64,000 bases of DNA from Dactylis glomerata. Lineage: Eukaryota; Streptophyta; Magnoliopsida; Poales; Poaceae. Positions within the stretch are counted from its first letter, which is position 1. Each line of letters opens with the position of its first letter. The notes below the pieces were generated by a model. That model saw only the letters and a list, made by a program, of their open reading frames with translations. It searched no databases and was not told the DNA's origin. The stretch is from assembly GCA_007115705.1 (NCBI GenBank), contig QXEO01000143.1:2633874-2697873 (forward strand), written 5' to 3'. This document shows positions 42,714 through 52,590 of this stretch, piece by piece. The position numbers were made by a program, and so were the translations under genes.

Positions 42714-42747
42714 GCACTCATATTTGATCATCTTCTTCCCCCAAAAC

Positions 42748-43578
42748 ATGTCCCTAGCCTCTTCTTCCCCAAAACCTCTCCCACACATCACCACATACCG
42801 CCGGCGCCCGCGAGCTCTCTCTCCCTCGACGACAATGGAGGAGCAACTTTGGCCCCGGACTCGGATCTACTACGTGGTCATCGAAGAGATGAACTTCACC
42901 ATCACGGAGACTCTCCGTGCTTCGAGGGTGGAGAAGTGGATCCGCTTGGTCAAGCGCCGGTTCCTCGACGACGCACCGGTCAAGTGCGTGGGCTTGGACT
43001 GTGAGTTCACCACTCACGCGCGCCCTCAACGTGCCGCCGTCCTTCAACTCTCGGTGGCGTCCGAGATATTGGTCTTTCAAATTTGCAAGGCCAATGGCGT
43101 GCCGCAACTACTCAAGGACTTCTTGAAGGACACCACCATCAAGTTTTGTGGTGCGGCTATCAACAACGATCTGCGCAAGCTAAGGCCATACGGAATTGTT
43201 ATTTCGTCCGCGTATGATCTTCAACAAGTTGTCCCAAACCCCACTAGCAAGCTAACGCCGAGTCTCTATGATTTGGCCAATGCTACTATTGGGACACATC
43301 TTGAGAAGAAGAAGAGGGACAACGACAAGAAGAAGAAGGACAAGAAGAAGAAGGAGAAGAAGTACAAGAAGAAGGGAGAAGAAGAAGAAGAAGAAGAAGA
43401 AGATGATGATGATGATGAAGAAGATGAACTAATTTTTGGTTGGGAAAAAGTTCCATTGAGCTTCAACCAACTAAAATATGCCGCTTTAGACGCTCGCCTA
43501 GGCTTTGAGATAGCTAGGAGATTCTGGAAGCTAAAGGGCTACAATAGCCATGTTGATCGTCTTAACCTTAATAATTAG
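42748..43578 (+). CDS. WRN-exonuclease-like 3'-5' exonuclease domain protein
   Basis: Intronless frame of 276 residues. I chose the ATG at 42748 because it follows the TATA box by 42 bp. ATG 42835 (in MEEQLWP) is an alternative, giving 247 residues. The protein is a DEDDy 3'-5' exonuclease of the plant WRN-exonuclease-like group: exo I at KCVGLDCEFTT (residues 79-89), exo II at KFCGAAINNDLRKL (132-145) and exo III at YAALDARLGFEIAR (254-267). All acidic ligands and the exo III Tyr are present. Between exo II and exo III lies a 50-residue insert of Lys runs then Glu/Asp runs (about 185-236), coded by AAG and GAA/GAT repeats. The enzyme would trim DNA or RNA 3' ends. Many grass paralogues exist and specific substrates are unknown. 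Promoter DNA beyond -107 from the TATA box was displaced by the LTR element. Confidence 0.85.
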   Translation: MSLASSSPKPLPHITTYRRRPRALSPSTTMEEQLWPRTRIYYVVIEEMNFTITETLRASRVEKWIRLVKRRFLDDAPVKCVGLDCEFTTHARPQRAAVLQLSVASEILVFQICKANGVPQLLKDFLKDTTIKFCGAAINNDLRKLRPYGIVISSAYDLQQVVPNPTSKLTPSLYDLANATIGTHLEKKKRDNDKKKKDKKKKEKKYKKKGEEEEEEEEDDDDDEEDELIFGWEKVPLSFNQLKYAALDARLGFEIARRFWKLKGYNSHVDRLNLNN

Positions 43579-43674
43579 GTGGATGATTATGTATGGAAAA
43601 ATGTTGGATGAGCTTGCTTGGAAAATGTACTCCAATTTTTCGATTTTATTTGTATTTCTTTTGCTCACTTTTGA

Positions 43675-44560
43675 AATCTAGGTCAAACTCACGGTGCCGT
43701 GAGCCCTAAACCCCATAACCCATCACATCTATTTACTTCTTATAAATAATCAATTACTCCCTCCGTTTCAAAATATAAGATGTTTTAGCTTTCTGAAGCA
43801 AATGTATTTAGACATACTTTAGTGTGTAGGTTCACTCGAATACACACTAAAAGGTGTCTAGATACATTTGCTTCACAAAGCTAAAACAACTTATATTTTG
43901 AAACGGAGGGAGTATAAATCACCAAAAAGCATGATGTAGCTTGCAATGTTTGATATAGAAATAACCAATAGCATGGCTAAGCTTTCAATTATAATATGTA
44001 AACTAGAACATGATTTTAAACCCAATAGCTTTACATAGCTTCCAATAGCAATTAAAAAGCTCCACCATGGTGCCGTAATATGTCCTAACTATGTATGATC
44101 ATTGGAAACTGACCTCCATTTCAAAAGCATGTGGAAAAACTTGGTGAAACACACGGTGCCGTAAGCTCCCAAAAGCATGCCAAATTTGTGAAGAGTGTGC
44201 CTATGAATCCTTGGCATGCCCTGTTTGCTATTTTTCCAAGATACTACATCACATACCATGACTCCATGCACTGGTTTTCCAATTATTTGATTTTATTTTT
44301 ATTTCCTTTGCTCAACTTTGAATTCTAGGTCAAACTCACGGTGCCGTCACCCCATAACCCATCACATCTATATTCTTCGTCTAAATAACAAATTAAAAAT
44401 CACCAAAAAACATGATGTGGAATGCAATATTTGATATAGAAATCACCAAGAGCATGACATAGCTTTCAATTATCATTTAAAATTCATCTCAACAAGAACA
44501 TGTCAATATATCCAGTAGCATTGCATAGCTTCCAACAGTGGAGCAATGTTGTGTCCGAGA
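43675..44560. repeat. diverged direct duplication downstream of the exonuclease gene
   Basis: The series TCTAGGTCAAACTCACGGTGCCGT, CCCATAACCCATCACATCTAT, then AATCACCAAAAA.CATGATGT and TTTGATATAGAAAT.ACCAA runs at about 43677-44000. It runs again at about 44325-44490. One Stowaway MITE interrupts the first copy. A CATACCATGACTCC word links it to the 667-bp tandem repeat at 25434. Confidence 0.65.
43757..43912. mobile_element. Stowaway MITE
   Basis: 156 bp between TA dinucleotides. Ends are CTCCCTCCGTTTCAAAATAT and its near-perfect complement. It lies about 180 bp beyond the stop of the exonuclease gene, so it may be within its 3' end. Confidence 0.92.
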
Positions 44561-44722
44561 TACAACACAATTTAAACTGGAGCAATGTTGCTATTTTTCC
44601 AAGATACTACATCACATACCATGACTCCCCTTTAAAAGCTCCACCAAGAGCATGTCCTAGATTTCCCCTTTTAGCATAATGGAGCAATGTTGTGTCCGAG
44701 GTACAACACAATTTAAACTGGA
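44538..44722. repeat. 42-bp direct repeat
   Basis: GGAGCAATGTTGTGTCCGAG followed by .TACAACACAATTTAAACTGGA occurs at about 44540 and about 44681 with one difference. Confidence 0.75.
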
Positions 44723-45044
44723 ATAAGAGCACCCATTCAATCATTTTAAATATTTTGGCAACAAACCGAACCGAACAAAGACTAAAATACAATAGGTAAC
44801 CAATGTTTTGGCAGGGCATGCAAGTTTGGGCAACATACATAGCAACCATATGGTTCTGATTATAGAACAATCAAGCAGGCTCAGTGACCATATGAACCAC
44901 TCCTTTTGTGAAATATCGATTACGAAATTACTGAACTATCATTACAGAAGTAGAAATATTTTTGGAACATTCCCCTTGAACTAGTGCCGCCCCTTGAACT
45001 AGTACTAGATCGGAGCATTGGGCAGGAAAACCCTACACTTACCT

Positions 45045-45232
45045 TGAGAAGGGATTCCTGCGTGCAGGACGCCGTGGGGGTCGAACGCCACCACCCGGCC
45101 GGCGTTGGTTCGAGCAGTCGCTGTGGGCGGGGCGGCCAACCCCCAGCAGCCGCTGGTTTGGGAGGAAGGAGACTGGAAATGTGATTTAGGGTTGAGGTCG
45201 CCAGGGGTAGAGGTATCTAGTACTTTACCCAT
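45045..45232 (-). other. possible orphan first exon
   Basis: From ATG 45232 on the minus strand, 188 bp stay open. They end in a strong donor, CTCAAG|GTAAGTGTAGG. The peptide includes GRVVAFDPHGVLHAGIPSQG. No second exon could be found downstream on that strand, so this may be a fragment left by rearrangement. Confidence 0.35.
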
Positions 45233-45409
45233 AAAGCAATCCCAGTCTAACTGACAGTGGACCCAGAAAAATGAAGTAAAAGCCCAAGTAGATCAACATG
45301 GACAACTGTTATTTTTTTTGGGCACGGGGCAGATTAAGGCTGCTACGCGTCTTCCTCCCCTGTCTCACTCCCCACTTCACAGTCCCAACCCTAAAGCTCG
45401 CCGTAGCTC

Positions 45410-46098
45410 ATGGCACCGCCGCTGCCGACGCTCCAATATCAAGCCCCCATCCGGCAGGCAATGACTTGCCTTGTCAAAGCCGGTGTGCAGGTGCCAATAG
45501 CGGCTGTCATGAACTTCCCCAAGTTGGCGTTGTCGGCGGGGGTGTTGCAGGCGGGGAGGAGGGTTTCCCTAAGGTCTAGATGCTCACTGGCTCTGTCCGA
45601 GGTAAGGGCTATGAAGCTGAAGTGGGGTAAGCTGGGGAAGCGTCGTCGTCGGCCATTCACCGCCTTCCCGGCGTCGATGACCAACAAGAACTTGCGGTGG
45701 GCGAGGAAGCGGTCCATATCGAGTTCTACGATATGGCGTGCTTATGCGCCGCCGGCGAACCACACCTACACTGATCTATCATTGCGACTGCGGTTCACCA
45801 GGAAATACGACACCTATCAAGATCTGCCGTACTACTCGTTTGAAGAATGCCTCGCGGCGGCGCTGCTGGTCAGGTTCAACCAGACGCTTTTCCGCCAGAA
45901 GAGCGGAAAGCCCTCCTGCCCCAAGGGCGAGCGCAGCCGCCCGAGGAAGGGGAAGCCACGACGTGCATGCTGAATGGAGAAAAGCAGCAGGAGTTAGGCG
46001 GGAAGGGAAATCGTTCAGTTCCGGATGATTTAGCAATGAACTTTAGCCCTTCGCAGCATTTTGGTATGCCAACTTTCAAGAAGGCTGCTCTCCCCTAG
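45410..46098 (+). pseudogene. unknown gene, frames disagree; conserved C-terminal tail
   Basis: From ATG 45410 a frame runs to 45970 with MTCLVKAGVQVPIAAVMNFP. A donor-like GAG|GTAAGG sits at 45601. The last part in another frame (about 45930-46098) encodes QPPEEGEATTCMLNGEKQQE and ends NFSPSQHFGMPTFKKAALP. A second genomic copy at 63704-63878 keeps exactly that frame and stop despite many base changes, which supports it as the true C-terminus. How the two frames connect (intron or frameshift) cannot be settled by eye. No family is recognised. Confidence 0.4.
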
Positions 46099-48060
46099 TT
46101 TCTTCAGTTAAGTATAGTTAGTGTTAGACTAACTCTGAAGAATAGCTTTTGTATAGACAAGGCTAAAGCCGCCTTTTGTGTTACTAACTAGCTTCTGTAA
46201 GTTTGAAGCAACCAAATATTATGAACTTTCAGATTTTGTGTTTCTCCTGTAAATTTCAGATCTGAAATCTACATTTATTGTTCTTCATTTTTGAGATTCG
46301 CATTTACAGAGATGAATTCGGTGAAAATTAACATAACAAGAAATAAGATGTTCATGAGGTTCCGCCACCAAGTCCACAGGAACGGCCACCGCCGCCGTCG
46401 CCATTAGAGACAGCTAGCCGATCTCCTCTGAGATTGCCGCGCTTCCATTGGTGTCGCGCTTCCATAGGTGCCGCGCTTCCATTAGAGACATTAGAGGGAG
46501 CGATTCTAGATCTCCTATCTGGGGAGCTCAGATCTATGGGGGAAGGGAGGAGCCGGAACTGCGACCTGGGGAGCCCTTGCCCCTATGTGGGAGATCCTAG
46601 CACCAGGGTGGTTTCAGCGACGGGGAGCTCGATTCCGGCGAAGCGACGGCGAGCTCGATTCCGGCGTGGCGACGGCGAGGGGTCGACGGCGAGCTGGGCG
46701 GGCGGACAGAACAGGGGAGGATGACAGAATAGGGAAGAAGACGGTGGCAACGGAACTCTAACGCTGACAAAGTCTAGTTCTGTTAGAATAACGGGTAAAC
46801 CTGACAAGGTGGGCTCAGCAAGCGGCAGCGGAACGGGAATTATGAGTTCAAACGTTTTTTCCCCAATTCAAACACTAGGATTCGGGCTCAAACAAATTTC
46901 ACCAAAAAAAGACCCTCTGAGCAATTTGTTAAGGGCTTTTGGACCCCCAGGGTGATTGCAGCGAACTAAGGCACCTGTGAGCCTGTGGCAAGGAACTTGG
47001 TGACCGCAAACTGAATCGCCCGTTATTTTCGTTCCTCATGGGCCTACCAAATGCACTCGTAAATAACGAGCTAGGCTCTGAGATCCATGGAAGTGCAACT
47101 TCAACATGGCCATCCATTTTGCCTGTGGCCATCTATTTGTGAGGATACGGCCCAACGTGATGACCCCTTCGGCAGTTGTTTGTTTCGTTGAATTGGACCA
47201 ATTTCAAGCTAAAATTTCCTAGGTTTGCGTTCAAGCAGATACAATGCAGACTGCTTGTGTGTTCTCCCATGTCCTCTCTTGGCCCAGAAATCAGCCACAA
47301 AAACCGACCATATCTCCCAACCCTTCTTTCCCACCTTCTCTCCTATCTGTCGCCGCTGCCTCCACCGTCACTACATACCTAGTTTCGTCATCCGTCGTTG
47401 TCATTGTTGTCTGGTGTAGTGAGGAAATTGTTGACGCTTTTCCACCTCTTTCGTCATCCGGTGTCATCATTGTTGTCCTCATCCCTTGTCCTCATCATTG
47501 TCGCCACTACCACTTGAATCCACACCATCGCAGGAGGAGCTCTAGATCGAGGTTGTGCTTCTGGATCCGGATAGAAAAGCTTGCTTTCCTCGAAAGAAAG
47601 CTCGGCCATGACCGTGAGCTACCGCCCACAACTTGTTCGGCCAATTGCCCGACCTAGTTGTGAGGTACAATTTTGTCACGAATTGTCACCTAGAATTGTT
47701 TAGGCATGTATATGTGAACATTCTTCCTACTTTTTCTATGCATAGATCATAAAGAATAGCATTGATAGGTTTTATTACAACCATTTCATTGATACATCGT
47801 CTGACAACTTGCCGATGATGATACAAATGTTGCGACTACTATATATAACCACAATGAGAAGCAGCTTCCTAGGTTTAAGAGCTCGGTAAAGGGACACACG
47901 GGAGCACTGGATCGTAAATGAGAATCTGGTCATGTCCGACTCTACAACGACTATTTCAAGCTTGTGAGGCCATTGTACCCTCTGCATCTTTTCGGTGATG
48001 CTTCTATATGCCAATGCTTGTGTCCATGCGTTTAGAGGGAGTGGAGGCTCATGGTGATTA
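46099..48060. other. no supported gene
   Basis: 46099-46330 is the 3' flank of the preceding gene (its copy is at 63879-64000). 46430-46720 is a GC-rich stretch with a tandem GGCGA(A/C)GCGACGGCGAGCTCGATTCC-like repeat. 47225-47660 contains short frames rich in Ser/Cys/His from CATC/GTTGTC repeats. None has a domain or splice support. Confidence 0.4.
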
Positions 48061-48064
48061 CTAC

Positions 48065-48580
48065 GATGCAAGACTGATGCCCTTGGTAAGATTGGCTCTT
48101 CTTCTTATCAAAAATGCACTCTAGCTGTTCAGATGCTTGAATATGGAGTTGTAGGTGATCTTGTTGATGAGTACATGTGCATGAGCGATCACACATGCCT
48201 TGACACAATGTACGAATTCTACAAAGTCGTGGTTCAACTGTTCGGGGGTGCATACTCGAGAGAACCAAATGCCACTGACACAACCCGATTGTTGGAAACC
48301 AATGCTTCTATAGAGGGTTCCTAGGATGTATGGAAGCATAGATCACATGCATTGGGAGTAGAAGAATTGTCTGTTTTTAAAGATGAGTGTGATGACAATC
48401 TCTATGACCAAGGGCGGGACTTCCAAGGCGAGTTTAGTGAGCCCGAGGCTAGACCGACAACATTCCCAAAGTTTCTCCATGTGCAATATGAAATCTTTGA
48501 TCGGGCAACTCCCATTCAACTTTAAAATGACTTGGACCAGTATGAAGTCATTTGGTTGAGCATTTGTGGAAGCATGTAGG
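48065..48580 (+). pseudogene. PIF/Harbinger transposase-like remnant
   Basis: The plus strand reads QMLEYGVVGDLVDEYMCMSD, then VVVQLFGGAYSREPN and TRLLETNA. After a frameshift it continues MYGSIDHMHWE followed by a stop and KNC. Then come QGRDFQGEFSEPEA and a FPKFLHVQYEIFDRATP end. The order and the SID.MHW.W.NC motif are those of plant Harbinger-derived transposase/nuclease proteins. Most of the DDE catalytic core between these two parts is deleted. It is dead. Confidence 0.75.
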
Positions 48581-48621
48581 AAACCAGTAGTCCTCTCATC
48601 TCATTTTATTTAAAGAGGAAA

Positions 48622-49328
48622 TTCCAGTTTTTACCCCTTAGTTTAACAATTTTGACATAATTACTCCATATAACAACTTTTCATCCGTATTACCCCATTT
48701 AGCGAAAATTTTGCCAGGTCTTACCCATTTAAAAAAAATTAGAGTAATTTGCTAGGTGCGTCCCGGTTCCCGGTACACGTGGCCTGCAACATTGTTGTTT
48801 TTCTCCTAACTTATTTCCACGCCTGAATCGCTAGGGATCCCATAGCGGAGCCACAGTGATCCCAACGCAAAAAAAAAAATTTGTGGTTGCTCAACTAAAA
48901 TCTAACATACAATATAGAAAGACGACATGAATTGATTATCCAAAAACTGTAATGTGCGTGCTTCTTATTTTGTATTTCAGCGATGTATATGTGATGGGTA
49001 CACTCGATCGATTATATGATACACGACAAAGCCAAGACTCAATACCACTCGGCGATGGATCTAACTCAACTCTGACACATAGAAGGACATGGATGTTACT
49101 GATGTCATCATGTGATTATTTTCCAATAGATGGTGGTTATGGAAAGTATTATGAGTGTCAAAAAAATTAAAGGTAAATTGCCAAGTGAGACCGACATGAC
49201 AGATCACGTGTAAAATCTTGGGGAGGTAAAGACTGGCAAAACTTGTTCTAAATAGGGTAATATGGATGAAAATCTGCTAAATAGGGTAATTAGTGTCCAA
49301 AATATGAAATTAGGGGGTAAAAACTGAA
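48622..49328. mobile_element. DNA transposon remnant with ~110-bp terminal inverted repeats
   Basis: The left arm (48622-48735) and the reverse complement of the right arm (49222-49328) match. Both contain CAGTTTTTACCCC, TTTTCATCC.TATTACCC.ATTTAG and TTTTGCCAG. No clear TSD was found. Long arms and about 700 bp length suggest a Mutator-type non-autonomous element. This is an inference. Confidence 0.7.
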
Positions 49329-49676
49329 ACGTACTCATATGTATATGTATTTGATTCTGTTAACTAAGTTAAATTTATTTGATTATGAACTATGATGTTT
49401 AAACTATTGTATCTAATTATTTAATTGTGTGGCCTATTTTTAATATGTCCAAATGGATGAAATGACTGAAAAGATGAAAAAAGAACATGCATGGTTCAAA
49501 TGGATCTTTCCGTTGGGTGGCATGGCCCTAACAGTGAGGACATTGGCCTCTCGCATGTCCACGGCGCCGCTGCGTTTTGCTCTAATCGAGCTTTCTGTCG
49601 ACACTGGGTTGCAAAGACTGTTGAGAAATCCGAATCAAAATTTCATATACGAATAACAAACAAAAAAGTTAGCTAA

Positions 49677-49936
49677 GGACTCGTTTGGCTTCTATCATTT
49701 AGAGCTGAAATCAAATAAATCATTTATAATTTCAAGAAATACTTGTTTGGCTGCCATAAAATTGCTTACAAAATTCATTTGGAATTTCATGGTTTTTATT
49801 CTATGTCTAACCTTAATTCATGTTTGCTACCCTGTGATTTCTGTGAATTTTCCAAAAAAAAATTTGTAACGTTGTGTCATTTCATTTCATTTTATTTCTA
49901 CCAAATAAAATAAAATGTTGGGTGCCAAATGAGCCC
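49677..49936. mobile_element. Tourist-type MITE
   Basis: 260 bp flanked by the target duplication TAA (49674-49676 and 49937-49939). Ends are GGACTCGTTTGGC and, inverted, GGGCTCATTTGGC. TAA/TTA duplication and a GG...TTTGGC terminus are typical of Tourist (PIF/Harbinger). Confidence 0.8.
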
Positions 49937-49939
49937 TAA

Positions 49940-50713
49940 AAGTTTTGTTGTTCATATTTGTCGGGTGAATTTGGCTCATCTAGATTTAAAAAGTTAATTC
50001 GATCATTTGTATTCTGAAGCTACTATAAAGCTTGGTGCTTAAAACTCGTGAGGTAATAGCAACATGAAACATTAATTTTTGGGCTTTATTTCACAATTTT
50101 TAGCAACTTTTAAATAGGCTAAACAATGCGGGTGCCACTGGGAGTACCGGGTACACTCCATAGGTTATCCAGCGAGGCGAGCAGGCACGCCACAAGCATG
50201 TGAGAGTTCTCTGGATTTCCTAGTTCACAAGCACCGGAAAAAGAACGTAAAAAGTACTGTAACACGGAGACTGTAAAATAAGATGTTCAAGCAGGGAGAT
50301 TGCACGTATACGATACATTTACATTGGACAGAAAATGCACTCGTATACGGAAATACAAACGTACATGCATGCATGGGTACAGATGCTGTCGGCACCGTTT
50401 AGTAGCTGGGTGTTGCTTCGAGATCCAATTCTCTTCGAAATCTCTTTATTTGAAAGTAGAGTCCATTAAATCTTCCACAAATATGTTTTTCTCAATCATA
50501 TCATAGTTCTCATGTTTATCTAGCCAGATTCACACTTAAGCAATGTGGCGGCAAGGGTCAAACCAGTCTTCACAGACTACATTTCAGTAACATAAAGCTG
50601 GAACCAAATAGCAGACCACGCAAACTGCAGTGTTCACAAATAGCAATCCCATCGAGTAGGCCGGTCGTGACAATAATCACGAGGTGAGACCAAGAGAAGA
50701 ACCAAAAAACAAT
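49940..50713. other. no gene seen
   Basis: AT-rich intergenic DNA with no supported frame, RNA gene or repeat end. Confidence 0.4.
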
Positions 50714-50714
50714 C

Positions 50715-52190
50715 TGTTGTGCACATGGGTATGTACACACCTTCCGTCAACTTTTGATTCAAGACATATTAATTTAGCGGGCAGATCCTCCCACACAGCG
50801 CGAGCCCCAAACTGATAGGGTATCAACACCTTCCTTCACGCGGTTGCTTCCTTTCACTAGCACGCTCCCCTCCTCGTCCTCTCCGCCAGCCCCCCTTGAG
50901 AGTCCGCCGCTCACTCCCGAGCCGATCCGGCGCTCGATCTGGCGGCGATGTCGTCCAGAGAAAGCAAAGGAGAGGTACCGGCCATCGTAGTGTAGGTCTT
51001 AGAGTAGAGTGTTGCCGGCTTGATGCCGTATTTTGGCGAGATGCCAGGAGCAGTTCTTCAGGTCTCGGCCGGACCTGGAGAAACGCGGCGGTCTTCTTCC
51101 TCTCCGACTGGATCTGGTGACAGGAGCCTTCGCCGGAGTGGATGCGGGAGCGCAGCTCCTCCCTAAATAAAGGCCTTCTACCCCTTCTTCTCTGGAGGTT
51201 CGTCGCGTTGGTGCTTCTCAGCAGTGCCAAGCGGTCGCCGGCGGTGCCCTTCGTCAAGCCACCAAGGAGGTGGTCCGACCGGAGCGGTGCAGCAGGTGAA
51301 ACCTTCTTCAATAAGCGGATCCTTCTCTGGTGCAGTAAGATCTCGCTGCTTGTCTCCTCCCTTCTGTCTGGCTGTGGTAGCTCAGAGATGGCCTATTTTC
51401 CGGCAAAATCTTGCAGTGACGGAGGAGTTGGGGGAGATTTCTTCAAGCTTGAGCTCAACCACGCGGAAGGCATACTTGCCTCTGCGAATCCCTGCCAACA
51501 AGGCGGCAATTTCTCAACCTCCATTGCGGAGGCCTCTCGGACCAGTCGCTGGAGCTCGGCGGATTCTTGCTGCCAAGTGGTGCGTCCCCGGCGGCTTGAA
51601 GACGACCAGTGGCTGCAGTCCTTCGCCGGAAGGGAGCCAGTGAGCAACTTGCTCTTGTTCCTCGGCGGCAGCGCCTGGAGGACGCCGGCGAGCGGTGGCA
51701 GAGACGCCTAGAGACTTGATCGCTTAGAAATTCATTGTATTAGGGTGTTTTCTGTAAAGTGGAGGTCCTTTTCTTCAAATATTAGGTTTCTCAGGGCTAG
51801 AGACGAAAGGACCTCCTTGCAAATGTTGTACCTGCCACAGTTATTGGAATGAAAAATCTGGGGTCTTCGTGACCCTCCCCTGTTTTCAAAAAAAAATATT
51901 AATTCATTTTAACTTGATTTTCTAATAGAACATGGAATACTGTGCAAAAGTGGTTTCAAATTTTTTGTATAAACCTTTTTTTGGTCAAAGTCATCTCAAA
52001 AATAAAAAAAAATCAACAAAAATTTCGTTTGTGAGTTGATTTTGATTTTAAAAAAATCAAACCAAAATTTTGAAACCACTTTTGTGCACCAGAATCCTGT
52101 GTTTTACTAGGAAAACAAGCTAAAATAGATTAATATGTCTTGAATCAAAAGTTGACAGGTGTGTATGTAGGTACCCATGTGTGCAACAAA
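50715..52190. mobile_element. foldback MITE split by a retroposon
   Basis: Outer arms: TGTGCACATGGGTATGTACA...CAACTTTTGATTCAAGACATATTAAT at 50715-50775 and its inverse at about 52128-52190. Inner arms around GTGCAAAAGTGGTTTCAAAT at 51897-51970 and its inverse at about 52055-52127. Without the 1.1-kb insert the element is one hairpin of about 350 bp. Confidence 0.75.
50777..51895 (+). mobile_element. poly(A)-tailed retroposed insertion
   Basis: The 1119-bp insert ends in a short A-run (51888-51896). It is flanked by a direct repeat ATATTAATT (50766-50774 and 51896-51904), the signature of target-primed reverse transcription. It is GC-rich, and a frame at 51142-51711 is open but has no recognised domain. 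It may be a non-autonomous LINE or a retroposed transcript of an unknown gene. Confidence 0.65.
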
Positions 52191-52590
52191 TCCACTCCCC
52201 AGAAAAACTTGCATTAGCAAGTTGTATAAATCGGAAAATCATTTTCAGATCCTCCCCAGCTTAAACTTCCAATACCATTATCACGGATTGAAGATTACAT
52301 ACCAGATCTGCATATTACTAGGAACTACTGTATCAAACATCTCTAACATACGTCAAAGTATTGGACATACATCTTCAGTTACTACACACAACCCTAAATG
52401 GACGCACATTTGGCCAGTATATCATGCACTCTTGCTCTCCAGTTTGTAACAACATATTCTATACGCAGCAGTTATAAGCTTACAGAATATATGCTTTAGA
52501 TTGTGCAGGAAAAATTCAACTACTCACTGTACTCTGTTTCTTAGGAACTCATTGTACTCTGTTATGATGGAATCGATTTATTGAATGTTC

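Noticed and set aside
45439..45717. Minus-strand 92-residue frame as a gene
   Set aside because: No start context, no partner exon, and the copy at 63.7 kb does not extend this far, so nothing tests it.
51142..51711. 189-residue frame in the retroposed insert as a host gene
   Set aside because: No recognisable domain, no promoter, and it lies inside a TSD-flanked poly(A) insertion.
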